64,000 bases of DNA from Rhizobium sp. ARZ01 (GTDB lineage: Bacteria > Pseudomonadota > Alphaproteobacteria > Rhizobiales > Rhizobiaceae): positions 186,001 through 250,000 of the forward strand of contig NZ_JACVAE010000002.1 of NCBI RefSeq assembly GCF_014851675.1, in the 5' to 3' direction. Of this stretch, positions 16,701-26,255 are shown piece after piece. The stretch's first letter is position 1. The number at the start of each line of letters is the position of its first letter. Position numbers and translations under genes: made by a program. A model generated the notes under the pieces. The model was not told the DNA's origin. It saw nothing but the letters and a program-made list of their open reading frames with translations, and did not search any database.

Positions 16701-17510
16701 GCTGCGGCCGAGTGCTTCCAGGGCCTGGCCCATCGCATGCAGTTGGCGTTCCAGATCGCGAAGGGCCGGCGTTGCGCTGACGGACTGGATCTGCGCCTTG
16801 AGTTCGTCCAATCGATAGGCAAGCGCTACGAGCTCGTCGTCACGGCTCTGGTCGAAGGCCGAAAGCCTCTCCTCCATCCCGCTCCAGCGATCCTCCATGC
16901 GACGGACGGAGTCCTCGCGCGCCAGACCGTCGAGCACCGAGCGCAGCTCGTCGAACTCGACACGAAGGCTGTCGGTTTCGGATCGGCCGGACCGCCGTTC
17001 GAGCTGATTGATGCCATGGGCCAGCCGCTGCAGGTCTTCGCGCACGTCGTCGCCGTGGTCACGGGCTTCGGCGGACTGGCGGATGGCGCGCATCTCGGCG
17101 CGCAACGTGTCCATCTCGCGTCCAAGGCCGTCGGAAATGTCCCGCTTCAGGTCCTGTCGCAGGCCGACGAGCGCGCGTGCGATCTCCTTCATGGCGAAGT
17201 CCGGCTGGGCTTGCTGCGCTGGAGGGGAGGTGTCGGACGGCCGTTCAGTCCGCACGGCGTGCCGTTCGCGGCCCGCGTCGAGTGCGCGCTGGCGCTGCAT
17301 GATTTCGCCGACAGGATCATCCCGAAGAGGATTTGCGCGCGCGCCTTCCGGCCGAGGCGGCTCGCCGCGTCCGTATCCGCTGTCGCGCCCGCGTTCGCGT
17401 CCGCCCATCAACCCCTCGATGCGCGCCTCCAGACCTTCGATGGTCCGGTTCAACGCATCGAATGAAGGCCTGTCGCCATAGCGGGGGGGATTTGCTCGCG
17501 ATCCGTTCAT
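13752..17510 (-). CDS. podJ: PodJ-like polar localisation factor with SEL1 repeats and peptidoglycan-binding domain
   Basis: 1252 residues. The first ~640 residues are almost continuous coiled coil, starting DALNRTIEGLEARIEGLMGG and with many R/E/L-rich segments. A basic/acidic linker leads to one membrane helix (PILMAVGAILLAIMSYPLV, about 797-820). The periplasmic side has a Thr/Pro/Val-rich spacer, SEL1 repeats (about 980-1130, for example LGSLYEKGQGVERDLAKA and LAILYARGNGVPTDLEES) and a C-terminal peptidoglycan-binding domain (about 1183-1243, LNNNGFDAGTPDGAMGPKT). This cytoplasmic coiled coil / TM / SEL1 / PG-binding order is that of PodJ, a pole-organising factor of Caulobacter and rhizobia. 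It is divergent from the beta-oxidation operon, as I recall in Sinorhizobium meliloti. Confidence 0.85.
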   Translation of the reverse strand: MNGSRANPPRYGDRPSFDALNRTIEGLEARIEGLMGGRERGRDSGYGRGEPPRPEGARANPLRDDPVGEIMQRQRALDAGRERHAVRTERPSDTSPPAQQAQPDFAMKEIARALVGLRQDLKRDISDGLGREMDTLRAEMRAIRQSAEARDHGDDVREDLQRLAHGINQLERRSGRSETDSLRVEFDELRSVLDGLAREDSVRRMEDRWSGMEERLSAFDQSRDDELVALAYRLDELKAQIQSVSATPALRDLERQLHAMGQALEALGRSVQHDDRRFVPHFEGLDLRLDEISRAIAASGRAQSTAADAALFQRIESRIVDLGDQLDAMAHRPAAEQDLGQRLEALAYRIEELTNEKAAIRLEERLDQLSAMIEQGQRAPAAGADLTRHLSDISRKIDALDHGSVNDALAERLDYLARRIDELDVAAEAPFAGDRFSSIEGRLQAIAERLDRTSAAPADDGSALRSLETQIAHLSTLISTPQPAAALPSDFDSRMATIEDYMATNDEYIIEAARQAAETVMQAYQRHGDGSAAPSDMAAISALAEDLRTLEDVMRSSEDRTARTFEALHDTLVQIAGRLEQLDTPHERYHEEERQPAPAIQRATAPVFEEEEYPFVDDGYETAARAQGDRQPTSELEEAGRELEMAVDVVEAATVGAIGGTVAEPVAKAGKTSLIAGLARRFAPAKKEAPVVAERQQIDSAPSIDPGDEIAPEVANQLLEPGSGAPDVRKILERVRANQAEGRTASADAGKADFIAAARRAARMAAEETDTLARVAPERKGSSSGAAAATFGRHRRPILMAVGAILLAIMSYPLVNTLVRGDEAPKPTAIEQASVAAPPSDEAKPVGSEAVAAQDLAVPTPENKVPVEVIEGDSSVLDNAAVPVEIAKPTVENTELDTASPALAVTGAEQLTRPADNSIAAQTGGFEPIVTTEVSGGVKDVPENGGGTTETVVGASNPSQDVANVITVPPTIEPASLAKSAGEGDSLALFEIGARYTDGRGVSIDMAESAKWYALSAERGFAPAQYRLGSLYEKGQGVERDLAKARSLYEQAAKQGNASAMHNLAVVLATGGGKAPDFAAATEWFKKAADLGVRDSQFNLAILYARGNGVPTDLEESYKWFAIAARDGDRDAAEKRDEVANAMKPEQLSSAKAKLELWKEQPLDEKANSVDLPDEWVGKGTKTASVDMKKAIRNIQAILNNNGFDAGTPDGAMGPKTVLAIKAFQKSVGQAETGKIDDKLVNELLKRNKPQG

Positions 17511-17769
17511 GTTCTTCGCCTCGCTTGGGAGCCCGTCGGCTCTCCGGGAGAACCCGCGTCACGCTCGCCGTCCATGGCGCGTGCCGCCTCTTGTTTCTTG
17601 GACCGGCGAGACTTGCTGCCGGCATTCTCCGATGTTCACGTGCAAGCCGGAAAGGGCATCCTATATGGCGCATCTTTCCCGGACCTGACGCTCCGATTGG
17701 CAGGCGAAATCTGGAACGATGAAACTATTTCGTGAGCTGCCCTCAAGCGCCACAATTCACGGAACATGG

Positions 17770-17784
17770 TAAATAAGCCGTTAA
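17770..17784. promoter_or_regulatory. Candidate CtrA-like site (TAAA-N7-TTAA) between podJ and fadE
   Basis: TAAA at 17770-17773 and TTAA at 17781-17784 are separated by 7 bases, one mismatch from the CtrA consensus TTAA-N7-TTAA, and CC follows as in many sites. It lies about 260 bases upstream of podJ in the 495-base divergent region. CtrA control of podJ is plausible in alphaproteobacteria but the distance is long and the motif is short. The rest of this intergenic region is A/T rich near 17800-17830 and shows no gene. Confidence 0.25.
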
Positions 17785-17916
17785 CCGGACCGAACTTTTT
17801 TAACGATTTGCTCATAAAACGGCTTACCGCCTACCATTTCGGGACATCGCGATTTTGCACGTCGCCTCATACGGCGGTCTGCCGCAGCTTACGGCACGAA
17901 AATTTCACGTAATCGC

Positions 17917-17944
17917 ATTTTGACGTTTACGCAAACGTCAAAAT
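17917..17944. promoter_or_regulatory. 28-bp palindromic operator upstream of the beta-oxidation operon
   Basis: Two perfect 12-base arms, ATTTTGACGTTT and AAACGTCAAAAT, flank a 4-base centre (ACGC). It ends 61 bases before the acyl-CoA dehydrogenase start, in the right place to overlap its promoter. The core TGACGTTTACG-AAACGTCA resembles the TTTACGT-type palindromes described for MerR-family LiuR regulators of acyl-CoA catabolism. That identification is by resemblance only. Confidence 0.6.
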
Positions 17945-18005
17945 TTTCTAGTATCGCGGCAAAGGTCGGACGATCGTCCGTCGGGAACACGAGGAACATG
18001 CGCTC

Positions 18006-19802
18006 ATGCCAATCTATAAAGCCCCAGTGAACGAAACGTTGTTCGTCCTCAACGACGTGCTCGGTCTGGAGCGATACAACAATCTTCCCGGGTTTGCTGA
18101 CACGACGCCGGACACGGTCGAGGCAATCGCAGGGGAAGCGGCAAAGCTCTCCGAGGAGGCCCTGTTCCCGCTCAATCTCTCCGGTGACCAGGAAGGCTGC
18201 AAGCGTGCAGACGACGGCTCGGTCAGCGTGCCAAAGGGCTTCAAGGAGGCCTTCGACCTTTATCGCGAGGGTGGATGGCTGGGTCTTGCCGTGCCGGAGG
18301 AATTCGGCGGCCAGGGCCTTCCCTATGTGATCCACACCGCGGTCGGCGAATACATGTCGTCAGCGAACATGTCGCTGATGATGTATCCGGGCCTGACGCA
18401 AGGCGCGATCGCAGCGATCCTGGTCCATGGATCGGACGAGCAGAAGAAGACCTACCTGCCGAAGATGGTCGCCGGCACCTGGACCGGGACGATGAACCTG
18501 ACCGAGCCGCATTGCGGCACAGACCTCGGAATGTTGCGCACCAAGGCCGTACCGAACGGCGATGGCTCCTACAGGATTTCCGGCCAGAAGATCTTCATCT
18601 CCGCAGGCGACCACGGCATGTCGGAGAACATCATCCACCTGGTGCTCGCCCGCATCGAGGGCGCCCCGGACGGCACCAAGGGCATCTCGCTTTTCATCGT
18701 GCCGAAGTTTGTTCTCGATGAAAGCGGCAATCCCGGCAAGCGCAACGGTGTTTCCTGCGGCGCCATCGAACACAAGATGGGCATCCACGGCAATTCAACC
18801 TGCGTCATGAATTACGACGAAGCGACCGGCTACCTCATCGGCACGGAGAACAAGGGCCTCAACGCCATGTTCGTGATGATGAATGAAGCCCGCCTCGGTG
18901 TCGGCCTGCAGGGCCTCGCTATTGCCGAGGTCGCCTACCAGAACGCCGCAAACTATGCCCGCGATCGTATCCAGGGCCGCTCGCTCTCCGGTCCGAAGGC
19001 TCCGGACAAGCGCGCCGACCCGATCATCGTCCATCCCGACATCCGCCGCTCGCTGCTGACCATCAAGGCCTGGAACGAGGGCGGCCGCGCCTTCCTGCTC
19101 TGGACGGCGCTTCAGTCGGACATCGCCCATCGCGCGGCAGACGAGAACGAGCGGCAGGCGGCCGACGACATTCTTGGTCTCGCAACGCCGATCCTGAAGG
19201 GCGTGCTGACCGACAAGGGCTTCGACCACGCGGTGATGGCGCAGCAGGTCTTTGGCGGCCACGGCTACATCGAAGAACACGGCATGAGCCAGTACGTACG
19301 CGACGCGCGGATTGCGATGATCTACGAAGGTGCAAACGGCATCCAGGCGCTCGACCTCGTCGGTCGCAAGCTCGGCATGAACGGTGGCCGTGCAGTCATG
19401 GCCCTGTTCAAGGAGATCGGCGACTTCTGCGAGGAGAACCGTGCCGACGAAAGCCTCTCCTTCTTCACCAAGCACCTGAAGAAGGGACTGAACGACCTGC
19501 AGGCGTCGACCATGTGGTTCATGCAGCACGCCATGGCCAAGCCCGACAATGCCGGGGCCGGTTCCACCGACTACATGCACCTGTTCGGCCTCGTCGTCGT
19601 CGGCTACATGTGGGCAAGGATGGCCAAGGCAGCACAGGTGGGACTTGCGGCAGGTGCCGGCGAGCGCGAAGCGTTCCTGCGCAACAAGCTCATCACCGGC
19701 CGCTTCTTCATGGAGCGCATCATGCCGGAAACGGCGTTGCGCAAGGGCCGCATCGAGACCGGCGCCGAGACGATGATGGCGATGGCCGCTGAGGCATTCT
19801 AA
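18006..19802 (+). CDS. Acyl-CoA dehydrogenase, long (C-terminal extended) type
   Basis: 598 residues, the length of the family with an extra C-terminal domain that includes FadE-like and DmdC-like enzymes. The FAD-binding signatures [13 protein letters not shown] and [11 protein letters not shown], and [12 protein letters not shown] later, are clear. The catalytic Glu is in [14 protein letters not shown] at about residue 440. It catalyses FAD-dependent alpha,beta-desaturation of acyl-CoA, the first step of beta-oxidation. It leads an operon with fadA and a fadB-type gene, behind the palindrome at 17917-17944. Chain-length or branched-chain preference cannot be read from sequence. Confidence 0.93.
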   Translation: MPIYKAPVNETLFVLNDVLGLERYNNLPGFADTTPDTVEAIAGEAAKLSEEALFPLNLSGDQEGCKRADDGSVSVPKGFKEAFDLYREGGWLGLAVPEEFGGQGLPYVIHTAVGEYMSSANMSLMMYPGLTQGAIAAILVHGSDEQKKTYLPKMVAGTWTGTMNLTEPHCGTDLGMLRTKAVPNGDGSYRISGQKIFISAGDHGMSENIIHLVLARIEGAPDGTKGISLFIVPKFVLDESGNPGKRNGVSCGAIEHKMGIHGNSTCVMNYDEATGYLIGTENKGLNAMFVMMNEARLGVGLQGLAIAEVAYQNAANYARDRIQGRSLSGPKAPDKRADPIIVHPDIRRSLLTIKAWNEGGRAFLLWTALQSDIAHRAADENERQAADDILGLATPILKGVLTDKGFDHAVMAQQVFGGHGYIEEHGMSQYVRDARIAMIYEGANGIQALDLVGRKLGMNGGRAVMALFKEIGDFCEENRADESLSFFTKHLKKGLNDLQASTMWFMQHAMAKPDNAGAGSTDYMHLFGLVVVGYMWARMAKAAQVGLAAGAGEREAFLRNKLITGRFFMERIMPETALRKGRIETGAETMMAMAAEAF

Positions 19803-19805
19803 CAG

Positions 19806-19920
19806 TCTGCCCCTCACCCCGGCCCTCTCCACGCAGGCGGGGAGAGGGAGTACAGTCGCCGCGGCATCTACCTTCGCCCCGCTTGCGGGGAGAAGGGGCC
19901 GGCAGGCGGATGAGGGGCCG
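19806..19920. repeat. Rhizobial-type palindromic intergenic repeat
   Basis: Between the dehydrogenase and fadA lies a G+C-rich mosaic: CCCCTCACCCCGGCCCTCTC at 19811, GGCGGGGAGAGGGAG, CTTCGCCCCGCTTGCGGGGA and AGAAGGGGCCGGCAGGCGGA followed by TGAGGGG. Two nested hairpins can form, and the outer CCCCTCA/TGAGGGG ends pair. This is the very common intergenic element found in many copies in rhizobial genomes. It separates two genes of one operon, so it may act on mRNA stability between cistrons. Confidence 0.7.
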
Positions 19921-19973
19921 GCCGACAGTGCAAAGATTGACGGTGCATTTGCGCCGATAGGGAGAAAAGATTG

Positions 19974-21182
19974 ATGACCGAAGTTTTTATCTATGACCAC
20001 GTGCGCACCCCGCGCGGGCGCGGCAAAAAGGACGGCGCGCTGCACGAGGTACCCTCCGTTCGCCTCGCCGCCAAGGCGCTGGAAGCCATCCGCGATCGCA
20101 ACGGGCTGGACACGTCGAAGGTAGACGACATCATCATGGGCTGCGTCGATCCGGTGATGGACGCCGGCGCCGTCATCCCGAAGGCCGCGGCCTTCGAAGC
20201 CGGCTACTCGACCAAGGCGCCCGGTATGCAGATCTCGCGCTTTTGCGCCTCCGGCCTCGACGCCGTGAACTTCGGTGCTGGGAAGATTGCACAAGGAGCG
20301 GACGACATCGTTATCGCCGGTGGGGTGGAAAGCATGTCGCGCGTTGGCATGGGCATGTCCGGCGGCTCCTGGTACATGGATCCGTCCGTCAACTTCCCGG
20401 GCTATTTCATGCCCCAGGGTGTTTCCGCCGACCTGATCGCCACCAAATACGGTTTTTCCCGCGACGACGTCGACGCCTACGCGGTCGAAAGCCAGAAGCG
20501 CGCCGCCAATGCCTGGGAAAAGGGCTACTTTTCCAAATCCGTCGTGCCGGTGAAGGACATCAACGGCCTGACCATTCTTGACCGCGACGAGCATATGCGC
20601 CCCGGCACTGACATGCAGGCGTTGGCGCAGCTCAACCCGTCCTTCCAGATGCCGGGCGAGATGGGCGGCTTTGAGGCCGTCGCCATCCAGGCCCATCCGG
20701 AGATCGAGGCGATCAACTACGTCCACCACGCCGGCAACTCGTCCGGCATCGTCGACGGCTCCGGTGTGGTCCTGCTCGGCTCGAAGGAAGGCGGCGCGAT
20801 CCTCGGCAAAAAGCCGCGCGCCCGCATCAGGGCCTTCGCCAATATCGGCTCAGATCCGGCACTGATGCTGACCGGTCCGGTCGACGTGACGGAAAAGCTC
20901 CTGAAGCGTGCCGGAATGAAGCTTTCCGACATCGACCTGTTCGAGCTGAACGAGGCCTTTGCCGCCGTCGTACTGCGCTACTGCCAAGCCTTCGAGATCC
21001 CGCGCGACAAGATCAACGTCAATGGTGGCGCGATCGCCATGGGCCATCCGCTCGGCGCGACCGGCGCGATGATCCTCGGCACGGTTCTGGACGAGTTGGA
21101 GCGGCGTGACCTCAATACGGCGCTGGTAACGCTCTGCATCGGCGCCGGCATGGGTACGGCGACCATCATCGAGCGCGTCTGA
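19974..21182 (+). CDS. fadA: Acetyl-CoA C-acyltransferase (3-ketoacyl-CoA thiolase)
   Basis: 402 residues from the ATG at 19974. The catalytic residues of thiolases are visible: Cys in [12 protein letters not shown] (about residue 91), His in [16 protein letters not shown] and the second Cys in [12 protein letters not shown] near the C-terminus. NEAFAAV is also present. It cleaves 3-ketoacyl-CoA to acetyl-CoA plus the shortened acyl-CoA, the last step of beta-oxidation. The gene lies 19 bases before the multifunctional fadB-type gene and after the repeat element. Confidence 0.95.
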   Translation: MTEVFIYDHVRTPRGRGKKDGALHEVPSVRLAAKALEAIRDRNGLDTSKVDDIIMGCVDPVMDAGAVIPKAAAFEAGYSTKAPGMQISRFCASGLDAVNFGAGKIAQGADDIVIAGGVESMSRVGMGMSGGSWYMDPSVNFPGYFMPQGVSADLIATKYGFSRDDVDAYAVESQKRAANAWEKGYFSKSVVPVKDINGLTILDRDEHMRPGTDMQALAQLNPSFQMPGEMGGFEAVAIQAHPEIEAINYVHHAGNSSGIVDGSGVVLLGSKEGGAILGKKPRARIRAFANIGSDPALMLTGPVDVTEKLLKRAGMKLSDIDLFELNEAFAAVVLRYCQAFEIPRDKINVNGGAIAMGHPLGATGAMILGTVLDELERRDLNTALVTLCIGAGMGTATIIERV

Positions 21183-21201
21183 AAGGTTTCGGGAGAGAGA
21201 A

Positions 21202-23409
21202 ATGACATACAAGAACTTCAAGATCGAAACCGACGCTGATGGCATTGCGCTTGTCACCTGGGACATGCCCGACAAGTCAATGAACGTGCTGACCGTCGAG
21301 GTAATGGAAGAACTCAACGCGATCATCGACCAGACGGTTGCCGACGGCGCCGTCAAGGGCGTCGTCATCACCTCCGGCAAGTCCTCCTTCTCCGGCGGCG
21401 CTGATCTTTCGATGATCAAGTCGATGTTCACGCTGCAGCAGGAGGAAAAGGCGAAGGATCCGGCGCATGCGGTCGAAAAGCTGTTTGCCCTGACCGGCCA
21501 GATGAGTGGCCTGTTCCGCAAGCTCGAGACCTGCGGCAAGCCCTGGGTGTCAGCGATCAACGGTACCTGCATGGGTGGCGCCTTCGAGTTGTCGCTCGCC
21601 TGCCATGGCCGTGTCGCCTCGAATGCCAAGTCGGTCAAAATTGCGCTCCCCGAGGTGAAGGTCGGCATCTTCCCCGGCGCCGGCGGCACCCAGCGCGTGC
21701 CGCGCCTTGCCAATGCGCAGGACGCGCTGCAGATGATGACCACCGGCTCTTCGCTGACGGCCGCGCGCGCCAAGGCTATGAACCTTGTCCACCAGGTCGT
21801 CGCCCCCGAAGAACTGATCGCGGCCGCCAAGCAGATGATCAAGGACGGCCTGAAGCCGATCGCCCCGTGGGACGAGAAGGGCTTCAAGGCTCCCGGCGGC
21901 GGCATCTGGACGCCGGCTGCGGCCCAGCTCTGGCCGGCAGCGCCCGCGATCCTGCGCCGCGAGAGCGCCGGCAACTATCCGGGGGCGCTGGCGATCCTCA
22001 AATGCGTCTACGAGGGCCTGCAGGTGCCGTTCGATACGGCGCTCAAGATCGAACAGCGCTACTTCACCTACATTCTGCAGACGACCGAAGCCTTCTCGAT
22101 GATCCGCTCGCTGTTCATCTCCATGCAGGAGTTGGGCAAGGGTGCGCGCCGGCCTGCCGGAGTGCCGAAGAGCGAGTTCAAGAAGGTCGGCATCGTCGGC
22201 GCCGGTTTCATGGGCGCCTCGATCGGCTATGTCACGGCTGCCGCCGGCATCCCCGTCGTGCTGATCGACCGCGACCAGGAGGCTGCCGACAAGGGCAAGT
22301 CCGTCTGCGAGGGCCTTGTCTCCGGCAGCGTCTCCAAGGGCCGCATGAGCAAGGAGGAGGGCGAAAAGCTGCTAGAATTGATCACGCCAACTGCCGACTA
22401 TGGTTCCCTGTCGGATGCCGATCTCGTGATCGAGGCGGTCTTCGAGGACCGCGAAGTCAAGAAGGCCGTTGCAGAGAAGATCGAGGCGGTTCTGCCGGAA
22501 GGCTCGATCTTTGCCTCCAACACCTCGACGCTGCCGATCACCGGCCTGGCGAAGAACTCCAAGCGTCCGAACCAGTTCATCGGCATCCACTTCTTCTCGC
22601 CGGTCGAGAAGATGATGCTGACCGAAGTGATCCTCGGCAAGGAGACTGGCGACAAGGCGCTCGCCGTCGCACTCGACTATGTCGCGGCAATCAAGAAGAC
22701 GCCGATCGTCGTCAACGACACGCGCGGCTTCTACGTCAACCGCTGCGTCTTCCGCTATATCGGCGAGGCCTACGACATGTTGATCGAGGGCGTGCCGGCG
22801 GCGATGATCGAGAATGCGGCAAAGATGGCCGGCATGCCGGTCGGCCCGCTCTCGCTCAACGACGAGGTGGCCGTCGATCTCTCCTACAAGATCTTCAAGG
22901 CTTCCATCGCCGATCTTGGCCCGCAGTCCGTCGATCCGCGTCATATGGAACTGGTGACGAAGCTGGTCGAGGACGGGCGTCTCGGCCGCAAGAGCGCCAA
23001 GGGCTTCTACGACTATCCGCCGAAGCCGGCCAAGAAGCGCCTCTGGCCCGGCCTGAAGGATCTCTATCCGCAGCAGAAGCCGGAAGACGTCGACGTCAAG
23101 GTGCTGAAGGAACGCCTGCTCGTGACGATCGCGCTCGAGGCCGCTCGCACGGTCGAGGAAGGCATCGTCACCGATCCGCGCGAGGCCGATGTCGGCTCCA
23201 TCCTCGGCTTCGGTTTCGCTCCCTACACCGGCGGCACGCTGTCCTACATCGACGGCATGGGCGTGAAGACCTTCGTCGCGCTCTGTGAGAAGCTCGCTGC
23301 CAAATACGGTAGCCACTTCAAGCCGACGCCGCTGCTCCTCGACATGGCCGCCAAGGGCGAGACGTTCTACGGCCGGTTCGATCCGTATGCGAAGGGCAAG
23401 GCGGCCTAG
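21202..23409 (+). CDS. fadB: Bifunctional enoyl-CoA hydratase / 3-hydroxyacyl-CoA dehydrogenase
   Basis: 735 residues. The N-terminal crotonase domain (about 1-300) shows [11 protein letters not shown] for the oxyanion hole and [20 protein letters not shown] with the hydratase Glu. The NAD-binding domain begins near residue 328 ([18 protein letters not shown]). [11 protein letters not shown] and [17 protein letters not shown] follow, with the dehydrogenase His in the latter. C-terminal helical domains end the protein. It is the alpha-subunit type that pairs with FadA. Ribosome site GGGAGAGA precedes the ATG. A strong terminator follows. Confidence 0.95.
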   Translation: MTYKNFKIETDADGIALVTWDMPDKSMNVLTVEVMEELNAIIDQTVADGAVKGVVITSGKSSFSGGADLSMIKSMFTLQQEEKAKDPAHAVEKLFALTGQMSGLFRKLETCGKPWVSAINGTCMGGAFELSLACHGRVASNAKSVKIALPEVKVGIFPGAGGTQRVPRLANAQDALQMMTTGSSLTAARAKAMNLVHQVVAPEELIAAAKQMIKDGLKPIAPWDEKGFKAPGGGIWTPAAAQLWPAAPAILRRESAGNYPGALAILKCVYEGLQVPFDTALKIEQRYFTYILQTTEAFSMIRSLFISMQELGKGARRPAGVPKSEFKKVGIVGAGFMGASIGYVTAAAGIPVVLIDRDQEAADKGKSVCEGLVSGSVSKGRMSKEEGEKLLELITPTADYGSLSDADLVIEAVFEDREVKKAVAEKIEAVLPEGSIFASNTSTLPITGLAKNSKRPNQFIGIHFFSPVEKMMLTEVILGKETGDKALAVALDYVAAIKKTPIVVNDTRGFYVNRCVFRYIGEAYDMLIEGVPAAMIENAAKMAGMPVGPLSLNDEVAVDLSYKIFKASIADLGPQSVDPRHMELVTKLVEDGRLGRKSAKGFYDYPPKPAKKRLWPGLKDLYPQQKPEDVDVKVLKERLLVTIALEAARTVEEGIVTDPREADVGSILGFGFAPYTGGTLSYIDGMGVKTFVALCEKLAAKYGSHFKPTPLLLDMAAKGETFYGRFDPYAKGKAA

Positions 23410-23478
23410 GCCGCCTCTGCTTGCATCGCCCAGTGGATTGCTGCCACCGCGGCGTGGGCGGTTGCTTTCCAAAAGAAG

Positions 23479-23512
23479 ACCGCGCCCCGGCTGCCCGTCG
23501 GGACGCGGTTTT
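23479..23512. terminator. Rho-independent terminator (bidirectional) after fadB
   Basis: ACCGCGCCCC (23479-23488) pairs with GGGACGCGGT with one mismatch around a GGCTGCCCGTC loop, followed by TTTT on the + strand. On the minus strand TCTTCTTTTGG follows the same stem. It separates fadB from the convergent arylsulfatase gene. Confidence 0.75.
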
Positions 23513-23529
23513 GGATTCGGACGCTGTGC

Positions 23530-25149
23530 CTAGTTCGAGGCTCTCTGCATGTTCTCCATCACCTGATCGATCGAGAAACTCCCTGGTTTCTGACGGGGCG
23601 GGAACTCCTTGAAGGTTTCAAGGAATTTCGCGACATAGGCCTGCGCCGGCACCATGACGAAGAGATGTTCGACGCGCCAGCGCTCATAGTCCATGCCTTC
23701 GTGGTCGGCGGTCTCGAACGGATCGGACCGCAGGTTGAACAGCTTGGGCAACCGCAGTGGCACGAAGGGCTCCTGCCAAACGTCGAGCCCTTCGGCTCGT
23801 TGCTCGGCAAAGACGATCTTGTATTGATTATAGCGCAGACCGACCAGTGTTCCGTCGTCCACGAAGTAGATGAACTCCTTGCGCGGATCTTCGCCCTTTC
23901 CGGCGAGGTATTGGGTGATGTCATAGCCGTCGAGATGCACCTTGAAGGTCTTTGCGCCGGCGGTATACCCCGCGAGCAGCTTGGCCTTCACGTCGGGTTC
24001 GCCCGCCGCAGCGACCAGCGTCGGGATCCAGTCCTCATGTGCGACGATCTCATTGTAGATCGTTCCGGGGGCGATCGTCCCCGGCCAACGCACCATGCAG
24101 GGTACGCGGAAGCCGCCTTCCCAGTTGGTGTTTTTCTCGCCGCGGAACGGTGACGTGCCGCCGTCAGGCCAGGTGAATTTCTCGGCGCCGTTGTCGGTCG
24201 AGTACATAACGATCGTGTTTTCGGCGAAGCCGAGATCGTCCAGCGCCTTCAGCATCTGACCGACCGCCGCGTCATGCTCGACCATGCCGTCCGGATAGAT
24301 TCCGAGGCCCGTCTTGCCCTGGCTTTCGGGCTTGAGGCGGGTCCAGATATGCATGCGGGTGGTGTTCCACCAGAGGAAGAAGGGCTTGTCCTGTTCCTTG
24401 GCGCGTTTCAGGAAGTCGATTGCCGCGTCGGTGACCTCCTGGTCAATCGTTTCCATGCGCTTCTTGGTCAACGGGCCAGTGTTCTCGATGCGTCCATCCG
24501 CATAAGCATGCAGGACGCCGCGCGGGCCGAACCTTTCCTTGAAGGCCGGGTCCTTCGGATAGTCCGGGTGTTCCGGCTCGTCCTCGGCGTTGAGGTGGTA
24601 CAGGGAACCGAAGAACTCGTCGAAGCCGTGCGCGGTAGGCAGGTGCTCGTCGAGATCGCCGAGGTGGTTCTTGCCGAATTGGCCCGTCACGTATCCATGC
24701 GGCTTGAGCAGTTCCGGCAGTGTCGCGTCCTCGGCCTGCATGCCTTCCTTGGCACCTGGCAGGCCGACCTTCAACAACCCGGTGCGATACGGCGATTGAC
24801 CGGTGATGAATGCGGCGCGCCCGGCCGTGCAACTCTGTTGCCCATAGTAGTCGGTAAACAGGCCGCCTTCCCTTGCGATCCGGTCAATATTCGGCGTCTT
24901 GTAGCCCATCATGCCCTGGTTGTAGGCGCTGATGTTCCAGTAGCCGACGTCATCGCCCCATAGGATCAGGATGTTTGGTGGCCTGGTGGGGGCCTGCGCG
25001 CGCGCCAGCCGGGGTGTGAACGACGTTGCCGTGGCGGCAGCCAGGGCCGTGCCGCCGAGTAGCAGGAGATGGCGCCGGCTGAGACCGGCTGAACCGTCGC
25101 GCGCCTGAAAAGCGCGACCGCATAGAGATTTTCCGACATCCCTCAGCAT
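23530..25149 (-). CDS. Arylsulfatase, Tat-exported, type I
   Basis: 539 residues with GGGAGGAATGAC before the ATG. A twin-arginine signal (SRRHLLLLGGTALAAA, residues 24-39) ends near ARAQA. The sulfatase domain starts NILILWGDDVGYW with the metal aspartates D66/D67. The formylglycine site is CTAGR at C107, fitting the C-x-P/A-x-R rule in its alanine variant. FGKNHLGD and YSTDNGAEKFTWPDGG (metal Asp/Asn) follow. It hydrolyses sulfate esters in the periplasm, probably to scavenge sulfur; the substrate is unknown. No formylglycine-generating enzyme gene is adjacent. Confidence 0.92.
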   Translation of the reverse strand: MLRDVGKSLCGRAFQARDGSAGLSRRHLLLLGGTALAAATATSFTPRLARAQAPTRPPNILILWGDDVGYWNISAYNQGMMGYKTPNIDRIAREGGLFTDYYGQQSCTAGRAAFITGQSPYRTGLLKVGLPGAKEGMQAEDATLPELLKPHGYVTGQFGKNHLGDLDEHLPTAHGFDEFFGSLYHLNAEDEPEHPDYPKDPAFKERFGPRGVLHAYADGRIENTGPLTKKRMETIDQEVTDAAIDFLKRAKEQDKPFFLWWNTTRMHIWTRLKPESQGKTGLGIYPDGMVEHDAAVGQMLKALDDLGFAENTIVMYSTDNGAEKFTWPDGGTSPFRGEKNTNWEGGFRVPCMVRWPGTIAPGTIYNEIVAHEDWIPTLVAAAGEPDVKAKLLAGYTAGAKTFKVHLDGYDITQYLAGKGEDPRKEFIYFVDDGTLVGLRYNQYKIVFAEQRAEGLDVWQEPFVPLRLPKLFNLRSDPFETADHEGMDYERWRVEHLFVMVPAQAYVAKFLETFKEFPPRQKPGSFSIDQVMENMQRASN

Positions 25150-25380
25150 GTCATTCCTCCCTTTGCTTCAGATTTTCTCCAGTCGATGTAGCCCCCTCGA
25201 AGACGATCATGAGATCACGATAAGCCACCATGCGCCCGTTACCCATCTCCCGCAATGGTGGAGAACTGCCAAGGAACGTCGGATCCGCCCGGGCGCGCCT
25301 GGCCGCATGGGGGCCGCCAGAACACCTGCCCAGCCCGTGCATTTGGCGCACTATGTCGCGCGACCGCCCCCTGATCTAAT

Positions 25381-26040
25381 TCAATAGCAGGGCGGATAGG
25401 GATAGTAACCGCAGGGTGGTGGGTAGGGGCGATATGGATAGGGGGCGGCCGCGTAGCCGGCACCTGCTGCTGCCCCGGCATACCAGGCACCGCGATAAGC
25501 AGTCCGGCGGGCAACGCCGGCGAAAGACGCAGGTGTTCTCGGCATCCCAATGATGTCGATGAAGATCGATGCGGGGCCGTCGGCGCCCTCAAGGCTTCCT
25601 TCCAGGACCTCCACTGCGAAACTCAGCCGATCCCCCTCGCGCTTGGGCGATTTGAGCACGACCACGGCATCCCTTATCGTCGCACCGTCCTTGCTGAAGG
25701 CCGAAACCGTCGCATTCGGCGGGTCCTTGGCGAAGCTGTCGCTGCCTTCCGCCCACTCCTCAAGAAGATGCTCGGTCAGCGCATGACCCGCGCTCCTCAC
25801 CGGACGATCGGCGAATATGATGGCGTTTGTCGAGACGCCGGTCAGCGTAAGCGTGTCTGCCGCCAGGCTTGCGCCCGCAGAATTCAGCACGATCAGCGAT
25901 GGAACGATGTCAGGCTTGGCCTGGCCGATCGTTTTCTGCAATGGCACATGTGCCGGCGCCGGTTGTGCGGCCTGCCCAAACGCAGCAGCCGGAACGAGGG
26001 TGAGCATGAGAACTGTCAGCATATGCGTGGCGCGAACCAT
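25381..26040 (-). CDS. Exported protein of unknown function with Tyr/Pro-rich tail
   Basis: 219 residues from the ATG at 26040, chosen because GGGAGGGG precedes it and a signal peptide starts there (MLTVLMLTLVPAAAFGQ). The mature domain has LTLTGVSTNAIIFADRPVRSAGH, EGSDSFAKDPPNATVSAF and AVVVLKSPKREGDRLSFAVEVLEGSL, a beta-rich pattern I have seen in uncharacterised exported proteins of proteobacteria. The last 40 residues are Ala/Gly then Tyr/Pro-rich (YPYRPYPPP, CGYYPYPPCY) with two Cys. No named domain recognised. Stands alone. Confidence 0.75.
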   Translation of the reverse strand: MVRATHMLTVLMLTLVPAAAFGQAAQPAPAHVPLQKTIGQAKPDIVPSLIVLNSAGASLAADTLTLTGVSTNAIIFADRPVRSAGHALTEHLLEEWAEGSDSFAKDPPNATVSAFSKDGATIRDAVVVLKSPKREGDRLSFAVEVLEGSLEGADGPASIFIDIIGMPRTPASFAGVARRTAYRGAWYAGAAAGAGYAAAPYPYRPYPPPCGYYPYPPCY

Positions 26041-26255
26041 CGACCCCTCCCAAGGAAGTGTGTTTCGATTAATCCAATGCAGGGGAGTAGAATCCCCGAC
26101 GCCTCCTGTCCGGCGCGCAATTAATGTACGCGCCGCAAACTTCACAAAGCCATGCGGGACAACCACGCCGTTAATCTACGGCATACAACAGGGCCCCGCA
26201 AGGATCAGCTTGCTCGATCCGACTGCAGCCTTTCGGAGGCCGAAGACAACCCGAC

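Noticed and set aside
13650..17465. 1271-codon open frame on the + strand opposite podJ
   Set aside because: It mirrors podJ across its whole length, has no family pattern and is rich in Arg/His as expected for an antisense shadow of a high-GC gene. podJ has clear domains.
18795..20729. 644-codon minus-strand frame opposite the acyl-CoA dehydrogenase and thiolase
   Set aside because: It crosses the intergenic repeat and two well-supported genes and has no recognisable domain.
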